DNA of 64,000 bases, taken from Nageia nagi (lineage: Eukaryota > Pinophyta). Where the stretch lies: NCBI GenBank assembly GCA_050084985.1, contig JBITNC010000002.1, positions 5,084,001 through 5,148,000 on the forward strand, read 5' to 3'. A model generated the notes under the pieces. The model did no database searches. It saw only the letters and a list, made by a program, of their open reading frames with translations, and was not told the DNA's origin. A program made the translations under genes and the position numbers. Below are positions 35,205-43,899 of the stretch, in pieces. The stretch's first letter is position 1. Each line of letters begins with the position of its first letter.

Positions 35205-36158
35205 ATGGAGGGCCGATCTATAGTTACTGTGAAGAAGTCCGAATACGGGTTGAAGGTTTTTCGTCGTTTCCTTCAAAGGTTCAAGGAAGAGAAGATTCCA
35301 AAGGTGGAGAGGGCGAAGCTCATCTAGTATTTGGAAGAATGGCATGCAGAGAGGATGAGAAAGAAGAAGGGAAGGCCATGGCTACCCAGGCCAAAGCCAA
35401 CACACAAAACACCACCACAGATAGAGATATTGCTCTAGATCTATCGCAACATGACTAAGGAGTTCCAGAGAGATGTCACCTTTCATGTGTACCAAGACTT
35501 GTTGAGGTACGAGGTGAACGCATGGGATGGGAACATGATTGGGGAGATTGGAACCAGCCCGACCTCAACGACCAAGCCAAAGGAGGGTTTCAAGGAGGAT
35601 GCAACCTTGGATCTGAAGAAGAAAGCCGAACAAGAAATAGCACCCCGATCCAGTGCCACGAGCCACAAACTGGAAGCAATTACGAAAGTGATCTTGACGA
35701 AGAATGTAGATGCTACAATCTGGAAGGGAGCTATTAAGGGTGTATGCGTTTTCACATTGGCCAAGGGAGGCCCCAAGTTGGAAACTGGGGAGGCCAAGAA
35801 GCATCCATCCAAGATCCAAAGCATCCTGGATCAATATCTGAACGTGTTTGAGGATAATGCCTTGCATCAGAAAAAGAAGACAGAAAGAGAAGCCACGTTG
35901 CAGCCTGAGGAGCCAAGAGGGGCCACATTTGTCGTGGAGTCCCCACACCCCACGTTGCATTTTGGAGATCTTGGAGGGGGGACGTCAAGGATGGAAGGGC
36001 TCCTATGTCCTACGTTGCAATTTGAGGAGCATGGAATGTGCACAGTTGGGTTGGAGGAGCCATCATGGTCTATGTTGGGCATGAGGAGGCCTAAGCATCC
36101 CACGTTGGAGGAAAAAGTGGCTGATCACCCTACCTTGGGTCTGAGAGAGCTTAGGTAG
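35205..36158 (+). pseudogene. Charged ORF1 relic ending in HPTL repeats
   Basis: It begins at ATG 35205, 24 bases after the primer site (M-E-G-R-S-I-V-T-V-K-K). An in-frame stop near 35324 breaks it, and a second frame runs 35451-36158. One part, K-I-Q-S-I-L-D-Q-Y-L-N-V-F-E-D, resembles the linker just before Ty3-type reverse transcriptase. This suggests the element is a gag-pol copy deleted exactly where RT should begin. The end is made of H-P-T-L-x-x-E-E-type repeats. The similarity is short, so the pol origin is an inference. Confidence 0.5.
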
Positions 36159-36450
36159 CCTACATTGAGCCTTTGGAGGCTTGGGCACCCGACGTTAGGA
36201 TTGGAGGAGGTGGAGATTGCCGCATTGAGCCTCAGTAGGCTTATGGGATCCACGTTGGATGAGGAAGGAGCCGAAGATGCTGTGGAGAGTCCTTAGACTC
36301 TTGGATACCCAATGCTTGGGACGGGGTGATGAAACCTCTCACACGGAACTTTGGGTGACTTGGACACCTCATGTTGGACCTTGAGAAGGTGAGGCAAGTC
36401 ACGTTAAACTATGAGGGGGTAGGTCACCCCACGTTGAGCCTCGGAGAGAG
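35890..36450 (+). repeat. CCCACGTTG minisatellite (HPTL peptide repeat)
   Basis: Imperfect units of about 36-60 bp, each with CCCACGTTG or a variant followed by GGAGG, recur about ten times. Examples are at 35893, 35951, 36013, 36072, 36099 and 36249. In frame they give P-T-L followed by acidic residues. The core matches the minus-strand minisatellite at 9960-10130 and LTR segments at 8520 and 11465. Confidence 0.75.
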
Positions 36451-37735
36451 ATTCATGAATCTAGACTCTTGGAGAGGTCGGACACCATGGATCCATAAGG
36501 ATCTTAGCTTGGAGAATGAGCTTCTTGCTTTGGGAAGGTATGACTTGTTCTTCAATACAGCTTTGTTAATCACTAATCTTGTTCTTGGCATAAACAATTG
36601 CATACATAAAAGAAGAGAGACTGTTGATAGCTACATCACTTGCACAACCATTGTAGGATTCCCTCTTACAGTTTCAGTCTACAAGGAAATACTTGCAGCC
36701 GTGAGTATGGAACGTTGTGTTCCAAATGATCACTTGAGGTGTTGGAGGTATGCATGGTCCGTCCGTTCAGCCTTGTTGGTTTTAGATCTCACTTTGGAAG
36801 ACAAAGGCTTTGACAATGTCACAATGAGAGTGATCATAGTATCATCAACTATCATTGTTGGGAGGGCTATTGTTGCAGTACTTCCAATCACAATTGACAT
36901 GATGATGCAGGTTGCATATGATGGTATATTGACTGATAAAGTCAAGGTTGCATTGGGTGTTGCTGTCCACTCATTATGGGCTGCATTTGATGATGTTATG
37001 GTTGTTGCAAGAGAAGGAGCAAACACTAATGTTGTCATACATGAGACTGATGCATTTGGTGAATTTGAAGTTGCTGTTCACATAGGGAAGGTTGCGTTTG
37101 TTGACACTCTTGAGGCTGCACTTGGAAGTGTATTGGTTGCCAAGGTGAAGGGGGCTGTTGATGCATCATCTTATGAGAGTTTGAGGGCTTCCAATCGCTT
37201 ACTATGGTCTGCACATGTTAGGGTATTGGCTGATGTTGATACACGGGCAATGATGGCATTTATGGAGGATTCCATTCATGTCTTAGGAGCAGCACTTGAT
37301 GACATGATGATTGTCTTTGTTTGGGCTGAATGTGAAGCCACATCTGCCACTTGTTTGGAGGCTGCATCTAATGTCATGATGGCTGCATTTTGGACTGCCA
37401 TTCTCAGGAAGATTGAGACTGATGAACAATACATAGGGGTTGTTTTGATGATGCATGGGACTGTTCTTGCATATCTTGATTATAGAGTTGTCTTGCATGA
37501 GTTAAGAACTAAGATTGATGTCTCTTTGATTGTTGTTAGTAGCTGTACTGTTACCGTGTGCCGTGATTATGGATTGAGGATTGTTAGCTTTGATTTTATG
37601 GCATTCCTAGACACCATTGAAGACTTGACGTTGGCAACCATGAGCACATGTTTGCACATTGATTGGGGAGTCTTGAGGACTAATGATGAGTCATTGCATG
37701 CTGATTTTTGGAGGGCTATTGAGTACACCCTTTAG
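36371..37735 (+). CDS. Unknown 454-residue protein, shared 3' module
   Basis: An open frame starts at ATG 36371 and stops at TAG 37733-37735. After that single stop the same frame stays open into the polypurine tract (A-E-F-A-D-L-D-V-V....D-T-W-R-V-M-S...L-E-H-D..Y-S-L-R-W). The N-terminal 50 residues still carry H-P-T-L repeats. The middle has irregular repeats of about 11-15 residues around A-A-L/F-D-D-x-M-V/I and is rich in Ala, Val and Met. The C-terminus T-C-L-H-I-D-W-G-V-L-R-T...L-H-A-D-F matches 10840-10880. It is the longest intact frame in the window apart from the copia gag. No known domain is recognised; repeats and hydrophobicity suggest a fibrous or membrane-associated product, but it may not be translated. 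Confidence 0.5.
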   Translation: MLDLEKVRQVTLNYEGVGHPTLSLGERFMNLDSWRGRTPWIHKDLSLENELLALGRYDLFFNTALLITNLVLGINNCIHKRRETVDSYITCTTIVGFPLTVSVYKEILAAVSMERCVPNDHLRCWRYAWSVRSALLVLDLTLEDKGFDNVTMRVIIVSSTIIVGRAIVAVLPITIDMMMQVAYDGILTDKVKVALGVAVHSLWAAFDDVMVVAREGANTNVVIHETDAFGEFEVAVHIGKVAFVDTLEAALGSVLVAKVKGAVDASSYESLRASNRLLWSAHVRVLADVDTRAMMAFMEDSIHVLGAALDDMMIVFVWAECEATSATCLEAASNVMMAAFWTAILRKIETDEQYIGVVLMMHGTVLAYLDYRVVLHELRTKIDVSLIVVSSCTVTVCRDYGLRIVSFDFMAFLDTIEDLTLATMSTCLHIDWGVLRTNDESLHADFWRAIEYTL

Positions 37736-37911
37736 GCTGAGTTTGCTGATCTTGATGTAGTTTCAATGGACACTTGGAGAGTTATGTCTCTACATGATGA
37801 TATTGTAATGGCACCCTTGGAGCATGATGTGTTCTATTCTCTGAGGTGGCTTTGGGATCCTAGATTGTATTGTAGTTGCTTGAGGGCAAGCCATCCCAGG
37901 AGGGGAGGCTT

Positions 37912-39087
37912 TGTGACATCTCATTTGAACCATTGAGAAAATATGTCATGGTCACTTTGTAATCTAGTATTTGTTTATGGTCATGTTGTACTTGTGCAAC
38001 TCAAGCAGGAGCTTATGGTTTGTGGAACCCACTGTGAGCCCAGAAATGGGATGTCTCCCCTTGAGTAGTGATGTTGTGTTATGTGTATGGGTAATCCCGG
38101 ATTGTGGGAATCCCAATGTAGTGTTGTGTGTATGGGTAATACCGGATTGTGGGAATCCCTATAATATCCCCTTTCAGAAGATAGAGTTTGCCACAAGTCT
38201 TGGAGAGTTGATATGATTGGTTCTTTGGATAGGGCATCTCGTGGGCAACATTTGGACAGGTCACACATGGTTTCATCAAGGAACGAAGAAGTTATGGGCT
38301 CTTAAAGTTAGCTAGCCGGACCATTCTTGCACTTCATGGCCGCCCACAAAAATCTATGAACAACTCTATATTGACCCCTTGAAATGTGATGTCCCACTCC
38401 TTGGGATGTGAGTATGTTGTGATGTGTATTCAATGCATGTAGCAATAGTAATGGGATCATTTGTCTAAGTTGTGATGCATGATTCCAAGGCGTTGCATAT
38501 CTAGCCATTGGATCTTGTGATTACGGGTATCCCTAGGCAACATTAGAATAGAAAGGCATGCACATGATTCCTAGGTGAGATCTAGGAGAGATTATATATT
38601 GATGATGGAGCTCCATGATGAGGTTAGCTATTGATTATACTTCTTCTATACTGAACCTGATCGAGCATACAAGTCTTGGCACTCCTGAGCATTATTCCTA
38701 GACGACATCTAGAGGAGTGACAGGGTTGGGAGCCTGGCATTCTGACTTAGGTGGATCACCTAGTCCATCCGGTGTTATTTTGAGGGCGAGCTTCCACCTT
38801 CAATGGTCACCAGGGTTCGAGGAGGCTCCTTCGTAGGAGAGGATTCAGAGTCTGAGGGAGTGAGTCTTTCCTATGGTGTTCGACTAGCAGAGGGTTTGGA
38901 ACACTAAATCTGGATATTGAGATCCTCATTGTACTTTATACCATTTCATAATAAAATACAACTTGTGTCTCTCTCCATTGTGTTGTGCATTGTTTATGTA
39001 TGTGTGCGTGTCTCTTGTATATTGGTGTAGGAAGCTTTATTGCATTCGTGGGTGTTCAAGCATTCCATATTCATCTGTGAGGCATTC
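37912..39087 (+). repeat. 3' LTR, right end missing
   Basis: It starts TGTGACATCTCATT directly after the polypurine tract. It contains a 45-bp tandem duplication (TGTATGGGTAAT.CCGGATTG twice, about 38085-38160) and an AATAAA-like site (CATAATAAAATAC, 38947-38959). After GAGGCATTC at 39087 the sequence no longer matches the 5' LTR, so the last ~205 bp are lost. Confidence 0.8.
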
Positions 39088-39299
39088 TAGATTACCTTGC
39101 TTCCGTTGTGTGCTTTGTATTTTGGTATCAAAGCCAAGTATATTTGTGTCTATAATATTTCAATTCTTATTGTTAATGTCCACGAACTGCATAGTTCATG
39201 GTATGCTGACAGTGAGTTTCAAACTGAAATACTAGTTTGTATAACCTGGTCAATCTTCCCCATCCAAAGAGATCTACTTGTTATGTAATGTTTCTGAGA
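39088..39299. other. Junction segment with an isolated primer-site motif
   Basis: TTGGTATCAAAGCCAAG near 39122-39138 looks like a plus-strand tRNA-Met primer site. The sequence before it is too short and unmatched to call an LTR, and what follows is unrelated. It may be a scrap of another LTR element caught between the truncated LTR and the caulimovirid insertion. Confidence 0.35.
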
Positions 39300-39424
39300 G
39301 CAATATAATGGCTCAATATTGAATCAACGATTTACAATCAATATTCTCTAGATCTAAATCTAAACCGTAGAAAGCATCGCTTATTTGCTACAGTAACTAG
39401 ATTTGACTTAAAGTTGGTCACATA

Positions 39425-39460
39425 AAGATATTCCATTTATAGCCCAAATGGATAAGCATA
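39425..39460 (-). promoter_or_regulatory. Possible pararetrovirus promoter TATA region
   Basis: GGGCTATAAATGG (minus, 39445-39433) lies about 55-65 bases past the end of the last caulimovirid frame. In these viruses the single large promoter sits in the intergenic region at this place. The TATA box is seen; promoter function is inferred. Confidence 0.45.
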
Positions 39461-39496
39461 AAGTTATTCCACTCACACGCCGAGTGGATAAGGATG

Positions 39497-40330
39497 CTAT
39501 GACGGGCACTCTCGACTTGATTTAACCGAATCAAGTTGTTGGACAATTTGATTAAAGTGGGTTAAGGGGCCACTATGCTTCCTCAATGGTATCATAGGAT
39601 ACCATTTAGTAGATATTTCCCTAGAAAGTATCTTTGTCAAGCTTTCGTCCTCCAGAATCCTTTGTTCAATAATCCAACGCCATTTAAGTAGCCACGTAAC
39701 ATGAGAATCAATCATAAGGTTGAAATGATCGTGCGGGCTTAATTCATGGAATTCAGGTGGGCATTGTTGTGGAGTATGGCCAAACTTGGTGAACCAGTCT
39801 TCAAACCAATCTGGAATTTCTTTTGAATTTTCTCTCAAATTGGTTCCTAAACCAACAAAGTAATTATGAGTAAAAATAGTGTTTTCAAAACCAAGAAGGG
39901 TAAAGAAATGTCCTTTATAATGTTCATATGTGAGTTTGAAACCCCTGATTTGAACTTCTTGGTGACGATCGAGAGTTGGCCACTAATGGATTCTAAGGAT
40001 TCTGTTAATAAGTATAGTAGTTCGACCAATAAAGTATTCCCCATTAATATTGCTCTAGTATTGCTTGCAGTATATATCATTTAAATGAAGAAGCAAAGCT
40101 TTGGAACCCATTGCATTATCAATAATTCTTGTATGAATAGAGTGAGTCGCTGGAACATTTACAATTCTACCATCTGGTAGTGGAACACCAATTCTTCTTT
40201 CTGTAAAAAGTCAATGAGTATACCATTGAAGAGGATTTCTTGAGTCCATATTGTGTAATTCGGGTAGAACAAAGATTACATACCAGTCAGCAGACCATGG
40301 TCTAAGCATACTGACTTGATATTCTCTAAT
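39497..40330 (-). pseudogene. C-terminal extension after RNase H of the caulimovirid
   Basis: Downstream of RNase H the minus strand keeps coding-like sequence with frameshifts. It ends in a 113-residue frame (39838-39497) with W-F-E-D-W-F-T-K-F-G and paired Trp residues (W-L-L-K-W-R-W). Tryptophan-rich extensions of this type occur in some plant endogenous caulimovirids. I do not know the role. It is the best-preserved part of the tail. Confidence 0.5.
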
Positions 40331-41500
40331 GAGATAATCACCAACTGCATTTTTGATACCAGGAATATGTTCAAAAATGATGTCATAATTGTCAAATCAT
40401 AGACTCCATCTAAGCATTCTACTGCTTTCAGAAGCTTTTTCAAACTTTTTTTGGAGAAAGCTTTTCATGTTTTTCAAATTTGATCGTAAAATAAATTTTT
40501 CTAACTGAATAAAAAATTGGAAGGCCTTTATACCTTTGATAGCTGCTAGGATTTCCTTGTGAGAAGAAGGATAATTTAAAGCAGAACCTGAAAAACTCCC
40601 AGATGCATACCTGCATATCTTTTCATCAGTTTCTTTTTTTTTTTAAACACTGCTCCCCAATATTCACTGTTGGCATCTGTTTCTACAAATTGTAAGCTAG
40701 ATCCTAGAAGAGTCATTGATGGAAGTTTTGAACATTTATATTTAATTCTGATAATAGCATCTGTCATCTCTTGACTCCATTCTGAGGGATTCTTCTTCAA
40801 TATTTGATTCAATAATTTTCTATCTGCAGTTATGGCTTGGTAATAACCAGAAACATAGTTTACACATCCTAAAAATCTTTGCAATTGTGTCAAATCAAGG
40901 ATCTTATTAGGAAAAATTCCTGATTTTTTCAAAGATGTGTTTGGAGATTAATCTGTCCTGCTTTGATTTGTAACCCAAGAAACTCAACTTCATCCTTGCA
41001 GAATACAGACTTTTTCTCAGATAGTACTAAGCCTTCTTTATAACAAATAGTATAAAATTCTTCAAGATGTTGAATGTATTGTTTAACATCTTTACTATGT
41101 ACATGTATGTCATCAATATAGACACAAATGAATGAAGAGAAAGGTCTGAAAATTTCATCCATAACCTTTTGGAAAATTGACGGTGCAGTCTTAAGGCCAA
41201 ATGGTAAAAAAGTCCACTAATATTGGCCACTAGGTACAACAAAAGTTGTTTTGGCCCTGTTTGCTGGCTTGATGCTGATTTGCCAAAAACCAAACTTCAA
41301 ATCAAACTTGAAGAACACATTAGAGTGTTCCAATCTTCTCAGCAGTTCATCTTTTGAAGGAATTGGATGTTGAACTGGTACCACATACTAATTCAAAGGT
41401 TTATAGTTGATTACCAACTTTCTTTCCTCTGGCCTGTTCATTCTTCTTGTTAACATACAATGCACTACATGCCCAAGGAGAATTAGAACTTTCAATGAGA
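40331..41500 (-). pseudogene. Caulimovirid reverse transcriptase-RNase H relic
   Basis: The RT core lies at about 41400-40930, with a D-L-K-x-G-F-W-Q-I block, a P-F-G-L-K box (disrupted by a stop just upstream) and the catalytic Y-I-D-D near 41110. RNase H starts around 40930 with T-Q-L-Q-R-F-L-G-C-V-N-Y and contains F-V-E-T-D-A-N-S. Its later motifs continue in other frames down to about 40330. A poly-A run at 40638-40649 (minus) causes one frameshift. The enzyme would copy the pregenomic RNA in a virus; this copy cannot encode it. Confidence 0.8.
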
Positions 41501-41538
41501 CCTTTCTGTAATAAATCTTGAATTTCTTTTTCACATTC

Positions 41539-42486
41539 TTATCTAAGAGAAGGACTGAAACCAATATGATAAGCTTTAAATTTTGGTTCAATTACCTTTC
41601 CATTTTTCTCTGATAATTTAAGCTCTATACTGCATTCATGAATTTTTCTATTTCGAAATGCAATAAGGTCCTCAGAGCAAAGATCTCTTTTAATTTTTTC
41701 TATAATCTCATTCAAATTTGAAGAATTCAAATTTATTGCTTTTGAGATCCACTCTGTCTTTTTAGTCTTATTTAGAGAAGACCATATAGGGATAATAGAA
41801 TCATAGAAGCTTTTCAACTGAAATTTAATCCCTTTAAGAATAATACAATTATCTTCTGTAAGACTAAATGGTTTGAGCTTTATCAAATTATCAAATCGAA
41901 TTATCAAGTCATAGTTTTGCATTTCATGTTGGATTAGCTTGAAGATTATAACTTCATTTCCAAATAGGAATAGAACTTTAGCAGATAAACTTGATACAGT
42001 CTTTTCAGAATTGAAGAAAAGGCTTACTCTATCATTCGTCCATAGATCTTCAGGAATTGCATTTGTGCGAGCAAGACTACATTCTCCTCCTGTGTCAATC
42101 AAGGCATCCAACTTATAAGATTTAAAACCTTCAATCTTAATAGTCATAGAACAGACAGGAGAATAGGAATGTTTGACAACATTAATAGTATGTTCTGGCA
42201 AATCTGTAAGATTTAATTCAAATTCAAAATCAACTACCTCATTGTAATCTACGTCTTCCTTCAATAGTTCTTCTAACTCTTTCTGTGCTTTCTGCAAGAA
42301 ACTTTGTAACTTTGCAATGCACAGGATTCTCCATTCTACCCTTTCAGAAATATTATATTTTCTAGGAAAATCCAAACAATGTTTTTCTTTTGTAATTTTT
42401 GGCTTTAACAAGCCCTGAGAAATCAGACACTCATTGTATGTGCAATGTTTGTAATGTCCAATGGATAAAGAATTATGTACAGACAA
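41539..42486 (-). pseudogene. Caulimovirid aspartic protease region
   Basis: An open frame of about 315 residues, the longest in this insertion. At about residues 130-140 it reads A-L-I-D-T-G-G-E-C-S-L-A-R, the retropepsin active site (D-T-G), followed by a hydrophobic stretch. The N-terminal part is acidic. The C-terminal end (F-K-A-Y-H-I-G-F-S-P) leads into the RT N-terminus. The protease would cut the viral polyprotein. Confidence 0.75.
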
Positions 42487-42606
42487 TTTTGGAGAAGATT
42501 TTTCTGATGTCTCTGCTGCTTTGCTATATTCACCCTATTTCTAGCAAGCTAAACTCTGATAATACTGATTTTGAAGAAAACCAAGCTGATTTTCTAAATG
42601 ATTTTT

Positions 42607-42998
42607 CTTAGCCAAATCATAGTATGGAATTTGAGCTAACTCTTGTTGAGTATGGGTGATTTGTTGAGACAAATCCAAAACAGAGGGTTTACCCAAAGAA
42701 TACATATTTATCTGAAAATCTACATCAGAATCTATACAGGAAGATGAATTATCAGAAGTAGAATCTGTACAATGATTATAATTTACAGAATGATCAAAAT
42801 CAAAAGAATAAATAATATCACTCTCATAGCCACTTGAATCAGAAATGAACAGATAGTCAGATTCGTAGAGATCTAAATGAGATCATATTAATCTTCTTTT
42901 TGACAGAATCTTGGCCTTTCTTTGGACACTTGGTGGCATAGTGATTTCCTTGACATATAAAACATTTAACTTTCTTCTTTTCAAAATGATGCTGTTTT
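42607..42998 (-). repeat. Inverted repeat arm 1 (caulimovirid zinc-knuckle region)
   Basis: Reverse complement of 43479-43872 with about a dozen differences over 392 bp. It encodes the Lys-rich C-x2-C-x4-H-x4-C knuckle (C-F-I-C-Q-G-N-H-Y-A-T-K-C) followed by a Ser/Asp-rich acidic tail. A short indel just after the knuckle puts the tail out of frame in this arm. Confidence 0.95.
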
Positions 42999-43400
42999 AT
43001 GAAACTTTCTTTCTCTTTTCCATTGGACTTTTTTATACAAACTTTTCCTTTAACAATCTGTACAAGATCAATTTTTACCAAATTTTTCCTTGTTTCTGAA
43101 ATATTTTTCTTTTTTCAATTTTTGTGAACAACCAAAGTCTTCATCCACGTTATCTCTGCAAATCCATAACCTAGATATTTATGTTGTTTCTTAATCTCCT
43201 TTTTTCTCTTTTGCTCCAAACACAATTCTCTATTGGTTTGGTCTATTATCTAATTGATACAAGCAAAAGACATAGTTTCTGTGCTCAAATTTAAAACAAC
43301 TATATTCTTCTTGTAAGCTTCTCTGAAAAATTCAAGAAATGACTCTATATATCTAGTCTTCATTAAAGCATTATGGATCTAACCTGAATTATAGTACCAT
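42857..43400 (-). pseudogene. Caulimovirid coat-protein C-terminal relic
   Basis: Minus frames from 43400 to 42857 include a helix-rich segment (F-L-E-F-F-R-E-A-Y-K-K), a basic stretch, and the C-x2-C-x4-H-x4-C zinc knuckle near 42960-42925. In Caulimoviridae this knuckle lies at the C-terminus of the capsid protein and binds the pregenomic RNA. Stops interrupt it. The sequence right of about 43480 is not viral in this orientation, so the capsid N-terminus is missing. Confidence 0.65.
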
Positions 43401-43461
43401 CCTTGCATTTTACACTGGTACTTCTTCAACTTACTCATCGCAAATTTGAGCTAACAAACTT

Positions 43462-43899
43462 TTGTTTAGAGATTTCAGAAAACAGCATCATTTTGAAAAG
43501 AAGAAAGTTAAATGTTTTATATGTCAAGGAAATCACTATGCCACCAAGTGTCCAAAGAAAGCTCAAGATTCTATCAAAAAGAAGATTAATATGATCTCAT
43601 CTTTAGATCTCTATGAATATGACTATCTATTCATTTCTGATTCAAGTGGCTATGAGAGTGATATTATTTATTCTTCTAATTCTGATCATTCTGTAAATTA
43701 TAATCATTGTACAGATTCTACTTCTGATAATTCATCTTCCTGTATAGATTATGATGTAGATTTTCAGATACAAATGTATTCTTTGGGTAAACCCTCTGTT
43801 TTGGATTTGTCTCAACAAATCACCCATACTCAACAAGAGTTAGCTCAAATTCCATACTATGATTTGGCTAAGATGATGATGATGATGACCAGATTATAA
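43462..43899 (+). pseudogene. Inverted copy of caulimovirid knuckle and acidic tail
   Basis: This 145-residue frame is the plus-strand duplicate of arm 1. It keeps the knuckle and the acidic tail (S-D-S-S-G-Y-E-S-D) in one open frame, unlike arm 1. Matching ends after GATTTGGCTAAG (43872), where a short (GAT)n run begins. It forms a head-to-head inverted repeat with 42607-42998 across a 480-bp spacer. Confidence 0.9.

Larger units (their letters stand above)
34833..39087 (+). mobile_element. Non-autonomous LTR retrotransposon with both LTRs truncated
   Basis: The 5' LTR keeps only its right part (34833-35167, ending ACATCACA). The 3' LTR (from 37912, TGTGACATCTC) keeps its left part up to 39087. 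The two share about 130 bp (34833-34962 with 38958-39087), implying a full LTR near 1.38 kb. The primer site TGGTATCAGAGC is at 35170-35181 and the polypurine tract GGAGGGGAGGCTT at 37899-37911. Inside are a gag/pol-derived relic, the HPTL minisatellite, and the long frame 36371-37735. No RT or integrase is visible. Confidence 0.85.
39300..43478 (-). mobile_element. Endogenous caulimovirid-like (pararetrovirus) insertion, decayed
   Basis: Read on minus, the order is coat-protein zinc-knuckle region, aspartic protease, reverse transcriptase, RNase H, a C-terminal extension, then a promoter-like region. There is no integrase and no LTR, which fits Caulimoviridae and not Ty1 or Ty3 elements. RT and RNase H details (Y-I-D-D box; E-F-L-G-L...I-N-L-Q; Y-P-S-S-H-K-E-I-L-A near the RNase H centre) are of caulimovirid style. 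Frames are broken by many stops and shifts. No movement-protein region was recognised, so the copy is also 5'-incomplete. Plant genomes commonly carry such integrated, non-infectious copies. Confidence 0.8.

Noticed and set aside
35483-36103. Several minus-strand frames of 78-131 residues
   Set aside because: They overlap the plus-strand ORF1 and HPTL repeat of the element and have no matching motif; shadows.
39122-39138. Primer-site motif considered as part of the caulimovirid
   Set aside because: It is on the plus strand while the caulimovirid is on minus, so the orientation is wrong.
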